Source: Desulfovibrio sp. (lineage in GTDB: Bacteria > Desulfobacterota > Desulfovibrionia > Desulfovibrionales > Desulfovibrionaceae). From it: 33,284 nt of DNA. The notes under the pieces are model-generated. The model saw nothing but the letters and a program-made list of their open reading frames with translations. It made no database searches and was not told the DNA's origin. Both the position numbers and the translations under genes were made by a program. Positions 23,001 to 31,453 of the stretch are shown piece by piece. The stretch lies in contig JAEEPQ010000010.1 of assembly GCA_016284885.1 (NCBI GenBank), positions 1 through 33,284 on the forward strand. The letters are read 5' to 3'. How positions within the stretch are numbered: the first letter of the stretch is position 1; every line of letters begins with the position of its first letter.

Positions 23001-25694
23001 CCCTACACCGTTGCCGGCACCAGCCTGAAGAAGCCCGACGAGACAGGCGAGGACGCCCAGCTTGCCAAGGGCGACCTCAGGATCAAGCTCGACAGGAAGA
23101 GCTACAAGCCCGGCGACACCATCTCCCTGCGCATCTCCGCTCCCTTTGACGGCACGGGCCTTGTCACCATCGAGCGCGACGCCGTTGCGGCCCACGCATG
23201 GTTCAAGGCCAAGGCCGGCGAATCCGTCCAGACCATCGCCATTCCCAAGGACTTCGAGGGCAAGGGCTACGTCTGCGTGTCCTTCGTCCGCAACGCGGCC
23301 TCCGATGCCGTGTACATGAAGCCCCACGCCTACGCGGCCGCGCCCTTCCTCTGCGGCCTCGAGGCCAGGGACATGGGCATCTCCATCCAAGCCCCCGACA
23401 AGGTGCTCCCCGGCGAAACCATGAAGGTCAAGGTGAAGTCGAAGGAGAAGGGCCGCGTCCTACTCTTTGCCGTGGACGAGGGCATACTCTCCCTGACGCG
23501 CTTTGCCACGCCGAAGCCGCTCAACGACCTTTTGGCCGACAGGGGCCTCGACGTCGAGACCAGGCAGGCCTTCGACCTGCTCATGCCCGACCACGCCCGC
23601 CTCAAGGGCCGCATCCCCGCCTTCGGCGGCGACATGTCCGGCATGGGCGGACGCTTCCTCAATCCCTTCAAGCGCCGCTCCGAGCCGCCCTTCGCCCTCT
23701 GGAACGGCATCGTCGAGGTCTCCAGCCAGGAGACTGAGATCAGCATCCCCGTGCCCCAGTATCTGGCAGGCCAGATCCGCATCATGGCCGTCGGCTCCGG
23801 CGAGAACGGCGGACGCCTCACGGCGGGCAGCTGCGAAGCCTCCGCCAAGGTCCGCGGCGGCATCGTCCTGCGGCCGCTCCTGCCGCTTGCCACGACCCCC
23901 GGCGACGCCTTCGAAGGCGCCATCATCGTGGCCAACACCATCGAGAACAGCGGCCCCGACGCCAAGGTTCACCTGAGCGTCAAGGCCAGCAGCAACATCA
24001 ATCTCTTCGGCTCCAAGACCGAGCAGGACATCGTCGTGCCTGAGAATGCCGAAGAGGTTGTCCGCTTCCGCGTCCGCGTCAACGACGATCTCGGCGTTGC
24101 CAAGGTCGACTTCAAGGCCAGCTGCGGCCAGTCCGAGACCCTGCGCTCGCAGGAACTCTCCATCCGGCCTCCGGTGCACAGGCAGCGCACCGAAACCGCC
24201 AAGCCCGTGACAGGTCCGGCCGACATCCCCGTTGCCCGGAAGCTCTACGGCTTCGAGGCTGAGAACACCCTCACGGTGTCCTCCGCGCCACAGGCCGCCT
24301 TCCGCACCGTAGGCGCGAAGCTAAAGAACTACCCCTACGGCTGCACCGAGCAGATGATCAGCCGCGCCATGCCCTTCGCGGCCACCGCGAAGAACCCGCG
24401 CCTGCGCGCCCTGCTCTACCAGGGCTACGCCACGCATGAAAAGGCGAAGGAAGAGGCTGAGAAGACCCTGCAGCAGGCAGTTTCCGCCATCAGAGCGAGC
24501 TTCGATTCCGACAGCGGCGTGGCCCTGTGGCCCGACGGCGAAGCCAGCGACTTCGTCACCTGCTACGCGGCAGAATTCTTCCTGACTCTCAGGGAGAACG
24601 GCCTCGGCGTTCCCCAGGATCTGGCAGACAAGGTCTTCGACTGCATCGAGTCCATCGCTTCCAGGGAAGCCCGCGACCTGAACGGCGCCCGCGTCAAGGC
24701 CTACGCCTGCTGGCTTGCCATGCGCAACGGCAGCGTCATGACCCAGGAGGTCTTGCACCTCGTGGATTGGCTCAACCAGAACGCTGGCGAATGGAAGACC
24801 GATGTAACGGCCGCCCTCGTCGCCGACTGCTATGCCATGCTGCGCATGACCGACAAGGGCCGCCTCGCCATGCCGAGCGCCATTGCCAAGGACGGCTACG
24901 ACAGCTACGGCTTCCTCTCCTTCGGCGCCGCACAGGCCATCTACACGAGCGTCCGGAGCAGAGGCGACTGGGACCGTCCTGGCCAGGCCGAGATCGAGGA
25001 ACTCCTGGACCAGGCCTTCAGCCAGTACGGCACCACCACGGTGCTCGGCCTGACGGCCAAGGCCCTTGCCGGCCTTCCTGCCGGCAACGCCCAGCCCGAC
25101 AGCGTGACCCTCGCCTGCCAGAGCTACCAGGACGGCTTCGACGGCCCCAAGCCTGAGCCCGTGCTCCAGGACGGCGCCCTTGTGCTGGCCTCGCCCATGT
25201 GCACCCGCTTCCACATCGACGCCAAGGCCCAGGGCAAGGAGCGCTGGTTCTGGCACCTAGCCACCGAGGGCTACGACCGCGAACCTGCCAAGCGCAGAAG
25301 CAACGGCATGGAAGTGTCGCGCCGCTACCTCAACAGCAGGGGCGACGCGGTGACCCAGGTCCGTTCCGGCGACGTGCTCACCGTCGAGCTCACCGTCCGG
25401 TCCAACAAGCAACTCGACAACGTCGCCATGGTCGACCTGCTCCCCGGCGGCCTCGAGCCCATCCTCGATCCCTCGGCCAGGCCCGAGGAGAGCGAGAATC
25501 TCGTCCGCTTCGAGCGCAGGGAGGACCGCGCGGTCTTCTTCCTCCGCACGAGCCCCGATCCGGCGACCTACACCTACAAGGTCCGCGCCGTCACGGCCGG
25601 CACCTACAACATCCCCTCCGTCTCGGCAGAGGCCATGTACAAGCCCGAGCTCAACGCGGCCTTCGGCGGAGGCACGCTGGAAGTGACGCACTAG
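20055..25694 (+). CDS. Bacterial alpha-2-macroglobulin, thioester type
   Basis: This 1879-residue protein belongs to the YfhM/ECAM family of periplasmic protease traps. Attacking proteases cut a bait region, exposing a thioester that captures them covalently. A signal peptide (residues 1 to about 24, ending GAWA) is followed by repeated macroglobulin (MG) beta-domains, with the MG2-type stretch FSQRGIYMPGETLHFG and the YKPGDTISLRI motif, the alpha-2-macroglobulin family stretch around residues 1210-1260, and the thioester C1430-TEQ in YGCTEQM, then the helical TED domain. The Cys at residue 18 is not in a convincing lipobox, so it may be soluble rather than lipid-anchored as in E. coli. The ATG at 20055 is chosen over the earlier frame start (19983) because AAGGAG precedes it and the signal peptide begins there. 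It is 10 bases from pbpC, the usual partner gene. Confidence 0.92.
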   Translation: MTRPFRFLLAFLMVQLLCATGAWAGPSYWKVTTSNPASDSWRNGLTIHFGLDEALCKKKYGESWPQQCAAPALGESGALETGVEMVPKTEGEWRWQSSTSLRFIPKKRLAAGTSYQVKLAGLSLSPRIVLSNTVLGYTTQPQAVSASRETVWVDPSAKGMHAVSLPLQFIWPVNPEDIERRFRAQANDPASGLAFGQPRFVWNEACDSVVVNLPVASLPRDNATATATLSGMTSFFWKNGLRTVQTQGSRDMRASFKVTGQSSIMDVKRVNLTGDYDEALNHRYVVEITTSLHVKPEDLLEHLEAIELPKRDAEAAGKDFDWTKLTRIATADLQNGRKLELKLLSASDPNDKIRFAVKAEEGRCVCFHFNAGLAATSGHKLASDRNYILKAPQLGHQAAFLQPGNILTLSGEKKLDLYARGIDAIEWKARRIRAPFFALMAKQKGFSSTDEDTEADTDSMSDTLAGTIPVKAEKPGQASFPVLDLAPVLQNHDNDARGLMEIEIAGMKNGETQASQRRLVLVSDLGLRVKKTASGAFVVFVQNQATGEPVKDCAVSLLSRNGTAAAQAKTGTDGKAELPASSLAGEKEPVAVTAEVAGDLAWLSLKEPSRRLDMSAFDVQGRHCVEDGLIASVFSQRGIYMPGETLHFGTVVRRFDWEPLPKGLPLEAVLTSPSGSTVLRRTFEAGSDGLAELSWASPSDAPTGTYRLDVTLAGRQDDAPVLGSCETRIEEFEPDTLAMKTELSPKTPKGWIRTGQGAEPVSAKIRLTTLYGNEAAGHRVSASFVANPARLRFKGFEDYTFFDSTPPLSESATTDLPDTSTAKDGSAEFALPLEGYRGTFQGSVHIEGFEAAGGKAITRNVDALFSPLACVLGWKPIDEANNLDYVSQNAKAALSFIALDNDLNPVDLKDVAVTLSHRRYVNSLVIDARGEYRYDSTPVDSVVSTSKATVAKDGATIPLATGNAGDFLLTIKGADGAVLASIPYTVAGTSLKKPDETGEDAQLAKGDLRIKLDRKSYKPGDTISLRISAPFDGTGLVTIERDAVAAHAWFKAKAGESVQTIAIPKDFEGKGYVCVSFVRNAASDAVYMKPHAYAAAPFLCGLEARDMGISIQAPDKVLPGETMKVKVKSKEKGRVLLFAVDEGILSLTRFATPKPLNDLLADRGLDVETRQAFDLLMPDHARLKGRIPAFGGDMSGMGGRFLNPFKRRSEPPFALWNGIVEVSSQETEISIPVPQYLAGQIRIMAVGSGENGGRLTAGSCEASAKVRGGIVLRPLLPLATTPGDAFEGAIIVANTIENSGPDAKVHLSVKASSNINLFGSKTEQDIVVPENAEEVVRFRVRVNDDLGVAKVDFKASCGQSETLRSQELSIRPPVHRQRTETAKPVTGPADIPVARKLYGFEAENTLTVSSAPQAAFRTVGAKLKNYPYGCTEQMISRAMPFAATAKNPRLRALLYQGYATHEKAKEEAEKTLQQAVSAIRASFDSDSGVALWPDGEASDFVTCYAAEFFLTLRENGLGVPQDLADKVFDCIESIASREARDLNGARVKAYACWLAMRNGSVMTQEVLHLVDWLNQNAGEWKTDVTAALVADCYAMLRMTDKGRLAMPSAIAKDGYDSYGFLSFGAAQAIYTSVRSRGDWDRPGQAEIEELLDQAFSQYGTTTVLGLTAKALAGLPAGNAQPDSVTLACQSYQDGFDGPKPEPVLQDGALVLASPMCTRFHIDAKAQGKERWFWHLATEGYDREPAKRRSNGMEVSRRYLNSRGDAVTQVRSGDVLTVELTVRSNKQLDNVAMVDLLPGGLEPILDPSARPEESENLVRFERREDRAVFFLRTSPDPATYTYKVRAVTAGTYNIPSVSAEAMYKPELNAAFGGGTLEVTH

Positions 25695-25704
25695 CGCCTT
25701 CTGA

Positions 25705-28053
25705 ATGCCCTTCAGTCTGAAAACCATGCACGCAGGGCACCCCCGGCTTTTCCGGGCCGGGGGTGCCCTGCTCATGCTTCTGGGCCTTGGCCTTGCCCTC
25801 TTCGCCTGGCTCAGCCTTGTCCCCTGTCCCCATCCCATGGAGGGGCTCTCCTTTTCCCGCGTGGTGCTGGACCGCACGGGCAAGGCCATGCGCATCGGCC
25901 TCACGCCCGACCAGAAGTACCGCATCCGCACCCGGCTCGAGGACATCCCTCCGGAAGCCCAGGCCTCGGTCATACGCTACGAGGACAAGCACTTCTGGAG
26001 GCACCCCGGGGTCAACGTCTTTGCCATCGCCCGCTCGGCCTGGAGCATGCTCGCCGGCGGCCGCATCATGGGCGGATCCACCATCACCATGCAGGTGGCC
26101 CGCCTTGCTCTCGGGCTCAAGACCGGCTCCGTCAGGGACAAAATCCGCCAGATCTGGCACGCCCTGAAGCTGGAGCGCCACTTCACCAAGGCACAGATTC
26201 TCGAGGCCTACTTCAATCTGGCCCCCTACGGCGGCAACGTCGAAGGGCTTGGCGCGGCCGCCTGGGTCTACTTCCACAAGCCGCCCGCCGAGCTCACCCG
26301 CCTCGAGAGCACGGCCCTCATGCTGGTGCCCCAGAACCCTGCCGTCCGCCAGCCCTCCAGCGCCAACCGGCGCTTCTTCGACGCCTCGGCGAGGCTTTTG
26401 AAGGAATGGTACGGCACCACGGAAACGGCGCCCCTCAGGGTCTACGGCACGCGCGATCTGCCCTTTGCCTGCCCGCATCTGGCAGGCGAACTCCTGCTGG
26501 CAAAACATCTTCCCGACATGGTGGCAACGCCCATCGATCCGGCCCAGCAGGAGCTGCTGGAGCGCGCCCTCAAGCGCTTCGCGCACCGCAACGGCCCGCG
26601 AGGCCTTGCCAACGCGGCTGCCCTGCTCGTGCACTGGCCCACCATGGAAGTGCGCGCCCTGGCCGGTTCCGCCGACTTTGCCAGCGAGGCCATCTCAGGG
26701 CAGATCGACGGCACCCTGGCCCGCCGTTCGCCCGGCTCCACCCTCAAGCCCTTCATCTACGCGCTTGCTCTGGAGCAGGGGCTCATCCATCCCATGACCC
26801 TGCTCAAGGACCTGCCCCGCAGCTTTGCCGGCTACGATCCGGAAAACTTCGACTACCAGTTCCGCGGTCCTTTGCCTGCTGGGGAGGCTCTGCGCCTTTC
26901 ACGCAACGTGCCTGCGCTGTCGCTGGCCGCCAGGCTGAAGAATCCCGACCTCTACGACTTTCTCGTGCGCTGCCACGTGGCCTTCGCCTTCTCCAAGGAG
27001 CACTTCGGCCTGAGCCTCGTCCTTGGCGGCGCCGAGGTCAGCATGCGGGAACTGGCGGCCTGCTACGCCATGCTCGCCAACAAGGGCGTCTGGCAGCCGC
27101 TGAAGCTGTGGAACGCTCCCGCCAGCGAAGCCGTGCGCGAGCAGCGCCTCAGCCCAGAGGCAAGCTTCGTCGTCCTGCGCATGCTGGAATCTCCGGCCAG
27201 CGAGGCCATGCTGCGCACCAAAGGCCAGGGACGCCTTCCCGCGCTCTTCAAGACCGGCACCTCCAACGGCTACCGCGACGCCTGGACGGCCGGCATCTTC
27301 GGGCCCTACGTGCTCGTTGTGTGGGTCGGCAACTTCGACAACTCCTCCCACCCCCTCCTTATCGGCGCCACGGCGGCCAAGCCGCTCTTCCTCGAGATCG
27401 CCCGAGGCCTCGCCCAGCGCGAGCGCCTTGCCGACCGCCTCTCCAAGCCCAGCCGAGGACTCAACGTCCAGGAGATCGAGGTCTGCACCGACACCGGCGA
27501 CCTCGACACGAGCCTGTGCCAGCACCGGACGGCGACCTGGTTCATTCCCGGCGTCTCGCCCATACGCGCCACCGGCATCTACCGCACCATCCGAGTCAGC
27601 GCTGAAACCGGCCTGCGGGCCTGCGAAGAGACGAAGGGGCCGGTCAAGGATATGCCCTGGCAGTTCTGGCCAAGCGATCTGGAGCTTGCCTTCCGCAGAG
27701 CCGGCATCGCCAAGCCGGCGCCGCCGCCCTTTGGCCCCGAATGCCTTAAGGAGATCAAAGAGCAGGATCTGCTCCGCCAGGAGGGTCCGCCCCCGCAGAT
27801 CGTCCTGCCCAAGTACGGCATTACCTACCACGTCTCTACGGTGCCTGGAAAAACGCGTACCGTGCCGCTCAAGGCCCATGCCGCCCACGGCGTGAAGACG
27901 GTCTACTGGTTTGCCGGCAGCGCCTTCATCGGAGCGTCGGCACCCGAGGAAGTCCTGCTCTACCCGGCACGCCCCGGAAAAATTGCCCTGCGCTGCGTCG
28001 ACGATGCAGGCCGGTCTACGCAGCACCAGCTTTCGGTCGAGCTCGAGGACTAG
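25705..28053 (+). CDS. pbpC: Penicillin-binding protein 1C
   Basis: PbpC is a bifunctional peptidoglycan synthase. The 782-residue protein has an N-terminal membrane anchor (residues about 18-40), a GT51 glycosyltransferase with catalytic E93 in EDKHFWRHPGVN, GGSTITMQVARL and ILEAYFNLAPYGGNVEG, then a transpeptidase domain with S345-TLK, S399-RN and K516-TGTS. The last 90 residues form the biPBP_C domain typical of PBP1C. Start is uncertain: neither ATG 25705 nor ATG 25726 has a ribosome site, suggesting coupling to the macroglobulin gene ending ten bases upstream. The pairing fits the idea that the macroglobulin guards the periplasm while PBP1C repairs breached peptidoglycan. Confidence 0.94.
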   Translation: MPFSLKTMHAGHPRLFRAGGALLMLLGLGLALFAWLSLVPCPHPMEGLSFSRVVLDRTGKAMRIGLTPDQKYRIRTRLEDIPPEAQASVIRYEDKHFWRHPGVNVFAIARSAWSMLAGGRIMGGSTITMQVARLALGLKTGSVRDKIRQIWHALKLERHFTKAQILEAYFNLAPYGGNVEGLGAAAWVYFHKPPAELTRLESTALMLVPQNPAVRQPSSANRRFFDASARLLKEWYGTTETAPLRVYGTRDLPFACPHLAGELLLAKHLPDMVATPIDPAQQELLERALKRFAHRNGPRGLANAAALLVHWPTMEVRALAGSADFASEAISGQIDGTLARRSPGSTLKPFIYALALEQGLIHPMTLLKDLPRSFAGYDPENFDYQFRGPLPAGEALRLSRNVPALSLAARLKNPDLYDFLVRCHVAFAFSKEHFGLSLVLGGAEVSMRELAACYAMLANKGVWQPLKLWNAPASEAVREQRLSPEASFVVLRMLESPASEAMLRTKGQGRLPALFKTGTSNGYRDAWTAGIFGPYVLVVWVGNFDNSSHPLLIGATAAKPLFLEIARGLAQRERLADRLSKPSRGLNVQEIEVCTDTGDLDTSLCQHRTATWFIPGVSPIRATGIYRTIRVSAETGLRACEETKGPVKDMPWQFWPSDLELAFRRAGIAKPAPPPFGPECLKEIKEQDLLRQEGPPPQIVLPKYGITYHVSTVPGKTRTVPLKAHAAHGVKTVYWFAGSAFIGASAPEEVLLYPARPGKIALRCVDDAGRSTQHQLSVELED

Positions 28054-28135
28054 GCTGAGCCTTAAGACTGGCCGTCCTTGCCAAGCTCGGCTCTCGGACA
28101 GTACAAGAAAATGCAGACATCAGGATCCAGACGCC

Positions 28136-29521
28136 ATGCCGAAATCATTCAGCAAGCTCATACCGCCTTCGCTCTATGAGATGCACGAGCTCCAGCGGGC
28201 CGGCTTCGTCAAGCTCGTCCTGGAGGGTCTCGCCACAGGCGCCGTGTCCGGCTTCGTCATCGGGCTCTTCCGCATCTCCTACAGCTTCGTCAACTCGACC
28301 CTTGGCGCCCTTTTCGTCAAGCATTCCGCCACCCCCGAAGGCATAGCCTGCACCGCCTGCTTCCTGCTCTTCTGCCTGGTTGCGGCCTGGCTGTGCCTGC
28401 GCCATGAGCCCCTCATCAGCGGGAGCGGCATACCCCACGTGGAGCTCGTGCTGCGGGGCAGGCTTCCCATGCCCTGGTTCCGCGTGCTCTGGACCAAGTT
28501 CTTCGGCACCCTGGCAAGCCTCTCCGGCGGCCTTGCCGTTGGCCGCGAAGGGCCGTGCATCCAGATGGGCGCAGCCATCGGCTGCGGCGTGGGCTGCGTG
28601 TGGCACGACGACCACCTGCGCCCGCGCTTTCTCGTGGGCGGCAGCACCGCCGGCATGGCGGCGGCCTTTGGCGCCCCGTTGGCAGGCATGTTCTTCGCCT
28701 TTGAGGAGCTGCGCACCATCGCCACCATCCCCATGCTGCTCTTCACCTCGCTGGCCGCCTTCGGCGCCTGGTTCATGGTCGACGTGGTGCTCCAGCTGGG
28801 TCTCGTCTTCCCTCTAGCGGACACAGGACTGCGCCACGCCCTGCTCTGGCTGGCTCCGCTTGCCGGCATCGTCTGCGGGCTGCTCGCCTGGGGCTACAAC
28901 AGGCTGCTGGTCTGGCTCGCGCTCGCCATGGACAGGACAGCCATGCGCCAGCCCTGGCGCATGCTCTGGTCCTTCGTCCTCTCGGGGATTCTGCTCTACC
29001 TCTACCCCACGGTCATGACGGGCCTCGGCCCCGGCATCACGGATCTTGCCTCCGGCATGTACCCCCTGCGCTTCCTGCTCCTGCTCTGGGCCGTCACGCT
29101 GGCCTTCAACGTCATCAGCTTCTCCTCCGGCGTCTCAGGCGGCATACTCATGCCCATGCTCCTTGCCGGCGGCCTCACCGGCGCCCTGCTCTCGGCCCTG
29201 CTCTCGGCCCTCGGCTGCCCCGGCAGCTTTGCGACCCATCTAGTGATACTCTGCATGGGAGGCCTCTTTGCCGGCACAGTCAGAGCGCCCCTCACAGGCG
29301 CCTTTCTCATCACGGAAATGACCGGCGCCTGGACCCTGCTCCCCGCTGTCGCAGCCACGTCCTTCATCGCCAGCACGCTCGCAAGTGCCCTGAAGTCTGT
29401 TCCCGTCTACGACTCCCTCCGCACCCGGCAGTGGCGGCTCTACTGCCAGTCCCGCGGCATCGATCCCGATGCGCCCGCCACCGTTGCTTCCGAAGGCCAG
29501 CCAGATAAGCCTCAAGCCTAA
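28136..29521 (+). CDS. ClC-family chloride/proton exchanger
   Basis: The 461-residue membrane protein has the three selectivity signatures of ClC channels and transporters: GSGIP at 96-100, GREGP at 136-140 with the gating Glu E138, and GILMP at 336-340. The pair E190-E191 in FAFEELR sits where the internal proton glutamate lies in E. coli ClC, so coupled 2 Cl-/H+ exchange is more likely than a channel. About ten or more hydrophobic helices fill the rest. There is no cytoplasmic CBS domain; the protein ends after a short tail. The ATG at 28136 is preferred to upstream in-frame positions because the amphipathic N-terminus starts there, though the ribosome site (AGGAT) is weak. The likely role is acid resistance or anion balance. 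It lies 82 bases after pbpC. Confidence 0.92.
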   Translation: MPKSFSKLIPPSLYEMHELQRAGFVKLVLEGLATGAVSGFVIGLFRISYSFVNSTLGALFVKHSATPEGIACTACFLLFCLVAAWLCLRHEPLISGSGIPHVELVLRGRLPMPWFRVLWTKFFGTLASLSGGLAVGREGPCIQMGAAIGCGVGCVWHDDHLRPRFLVGGSTAGMAAAFGAPLAGMFFAFEELRTIATIPMLLFTSLAAFGAWFMVDVVLQLGLVFPLADTGLRHALLWLAPLAGIVCGLLAWGYNRLLVWLALAMDRTAMRQPWRMLWSFVLSGILLYLYPTVMTGLGPGITDLASGMYPLRFLLLLWAVTLAFNVISFSSGVSGGILMPMLLAGGLTGALLSALLSALGCPGSFATHLVILCMGGLFAGTVRAPLTGAFLITEMTGAWTLLPAVAATSFIASTLASALKSVPVYDSLRTRQWRLYCQSRGIDPDAPATVASEGQPDKPQA

Positions 29522-29546
29522 TCCGTAAGCCTCCAGGCAACACGAA

Positions 29547-29572
29547 TGTCACGCCAAGAGAAACACGTGACA
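29547..29572. promoter_or_regulatory. Inverted repeat before the PaaK-like gene
   Basis: TGTCACG (29547-29553) and CGTGACA (29566-29572) are perfect inverted copies 12 bases apart, just after the ClC stop and followed by an AT-rich stretch. It could be an operator for the downstream operon or a weak 3' hairpin of the ClC gene. The choice is open. Confidence 0.4.
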
Positions 29573-29687
29573 CGATTCAGGCTTTCAATCTCCTAAATTT
29601 ATTAGACTATTGTTTTTTCGCTTGCATTTTTTTGAGCTTGTCTTTAGAAACGCTCACTTTTTCACACCACATGCAAGGAGAGCGCTG

Positions 29688-30953
29688 ATGACCCGCAAAG
29701 ACCGCACTGAAGGCATCTACAGCCGCCGCGAAGTGCTCGACGCCAACGAGCGCAAGCAGTACTACCTCATCCAGCTGAAAGAGCTTCTCAGCTACGCCTA
29801 CCGCTACTCCGAAGACGTCAAGAAACGCTTCGACCGCGCCCAGTTCAACGTCGAGAAGTTCAAGAACCTCTCGGACATCAAGCACATTCCGATACTCAAG
29901 AAGAAAGAGCTCATCTTCCTCCAGTCCATGGGACCGCGCCTCGGCGGCCTTTTGACCAAGGACATCGGCGACCTCAAGCGCATCTTCCTCTCCCCTGGCC
30001 CCATCTTCGATCCCGAAGACCGCGCCGAGGACTACTGGGGCTATACCGAGGCTTTCTACTCCGTTGGCTTCCGCCCCGGCGACATCGTGCAGAACACCTT
30101 CAACTACCAGCTCACTCCCGCTGGCCTCATGTTTGAGGAGCCCCTGCGCAACCTGGCCTGCTCCGTCGTGCCCACCGGCCCTACCGAGGCCGCGACCCAG
30201 CTCGACATCATGCAGAAGCTGCGCGTCTCCGGCTACGTGGGCACGCCGAGCTTCCTCATGCACCTCGCCCAGAAGGCCGAAGAGAAGGGCCTCAACCTGC
30301 GCAAGGACCTCTTCCTGGAAGTGGCCTTCGTCACTGGCGAGCGCCTCTCCGAAAAGATGCGCAACCACCTCGAGAAGAAGTACGACATCATCATGCGCCA
30401 GGGCTACGGCACAGCCGACGTCGGCTGCATAGGCTACGAGTGCTTCCACAGGACTGGCCTGCACATCGCCAACCGCTGCTACGTGGAAATCTGCCACCCC
30501 GACACCGGCATCCCGCTCAAGGACGGCGAGGTGGGCGAAATCGTCGTCACAGCCTTCAACAAGACCTACCCCCTCATCCGTCTTGCCACCGGCGACCTCT
30601 CCTACATCGACCGCACACCCTGCCCCTGCGGCCGCACCAGCCCGCGCCTTGGCAACATCGTCGGCCGCGTGGACACCACGGCCCGCATCATGGGCATGTT
30701 CGTCTACCCCCACCAGGTCGAGCAGGTCATGAGCCGCTTCGAGGAGATCAAGCGCTGGCAGATCGTGGTGAGGAACCCTGACGGCATCGACGAGATGACC
30801 CTCAACGTCGAGGCCAGCGAGTTCAAGCGCGAAGACGAGCTGCTCCACCAGTTCAGGGAGAAGATAAAGCTGCGCCCGATTCTCAAGGTGCTCGCTCCCG
30901 GCTCTCTTCCCCCGCAGCTCAAGCCCATCGACGACAAGCGCCACTGGGACTAG
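29688..30953 (+). CDS. PaaK-like adenylate-forming protein with degenerate phosphate loop
   Basis: The 421-residue protein follows the phenylacetate-CoA ligase (PaaK) pattern: QGYGTADVGCIGYEC in place of the A5 motif, DGEVGEIVVTAF and RLATGDLSYID as A6-A7, a Cys pair in CPCGRTSPR, IVGRVDTTARIMGMFVYP and a C-terminal lid ending LKPIDDKRHW. The Ser/Thr/Gly-rich ATP-phosphate loop (SSGTTGKP in PaaK) is replaced by LSPGPIFDPED, so ATP handling must differ or be lost. It may bind or transfer an aryl or acyl group without full ligase activity. GCAAGGAG precedes ATG 29688; the longer frame from 29610 lacks this. It heads a group of small genes, but a hairpin follows it. Confidence 0.75.
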   Translation: MTRKDRTEGIYSRREVLDANERKQYYLIQLKELLSYAYRYSEDVKKRFDRAQFNVEKFKNLSDIKHIPILKKKELIFLQSMGPRLGGLLTKDIGDLKRIFLSPGPIFDPEDRAEDYWGYTEAFYSVGFRPGDIVQNTFNYQLTPAGLMFEEPLRNLACSVVPTGPTEAATQLDIMQKLRVSGYVGTPSFLMHLAQKAEEKGLNLRKDLFLEVAFVTGERLSEKMRNHLEKKYDIIMRQGYGTADVGCIGYECFHRTGLHIANRCYVEICHPDTGIPLKDGEVGEIVVTAFNKTYPLIRLATGDLSYIDRTPCPCGRTSPRLGNIVGRVDTTARIMGMFVYPHQVEQVMSRFEEIKRWQIVVRNPDGIDEMTLNVEASEFKREDELLHQFREKIKLRPILKVLAPGSLPPQLKPIDDKRHWD

Positions 30954-30971
30954 CTGGTCCGTCTTGTTCCC

Positions 30972-31004
30972 GGCCTGCCTTTGGGGCATCCCCCAGGGCG
31001 GGCC
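30972..31004 (+). terminator. Hairpin after the PaaK-like gene
   Basis: GGCCTGCC pairs with GGCGGGCC (one G-T pair), with TGGGG/CCCCA continuing the stem around a short loop. A T-poor tail (GTCCTTGTCTT) follows. It is probably a partial terminator before the small genes. Confidence 0.5.
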
Positions 31005-31073
31005 GTCCTTGTCTTGCGCCCCCGTACGCCGTGCCGTGCGTCGAGGATGCACGACGCCACCAAGGAGATTGCC

Positions 31074-31445
31074 ATGTCTGAGCTTAAAGCGCTCGCCGAC
31101 TTCCTGCAGCCCTACCACGACGAGGTCATGGGCCTGGAGCGCCAGGCGCTCGACGCCCTCGCCAAGGGCGACACGGAAGCCTACACCGCCAGCATGAAGG
31201 CCAAGGCTGAAAAGATGAAGGCCCTCTATCCTCTGACCCTCCCATATCTGGAAAAGCTGCCCGCAGCCCAGGCCAAGCCTCTGGACAGAACCCTGCACGG
31301 CTTTTCCGCCTCCGCCAACAACGGACTGCGCGTCAACTCTCCCTTCTACTGGTCGGCCCTGCTCTGGGACGACGACGCCAAGCCTGGCGACCTGGACAAC
31401 CTTCAGAAATTCATCAACTCCCTGCTGCAGGCAGACTGCCAATAG
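31074..31445 (+). CDS. Protein of unknown function, 123 residues
   Basis: No family is recognised. The protein is cytoplasmic by appearance (no signal peptide or membrane segment), mostly helical, with Lys/Ala/Glu-rich N-terminal helices (residues about 5-50) and a Trp- and Asp-containing segment SALLWDDDAKPGDLDNLQKF near the end. The ATG at 31074 is chosen because AAGGAG lies seven bases before it; the in-frame ATG at 31047 has only GAGG. It ends eight bases before the EF-hand gene, so the two are very probably co-transcribed and perhaps co-translated. Codon use matches the host. Confidence 0.7.
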   Translation: MSELKALADFLQPYHDEVMGLERQALDALAKGDTEAYTASMKAKAEKMKALYPLTLPYLEKLPAAQAKPLDRTLHGFSASANNGLRVNSPFYWSALLWDDDAKPGDLDNLQKFINSLLQADCQ

Positions 31446-31453
31446 AGGTAACT

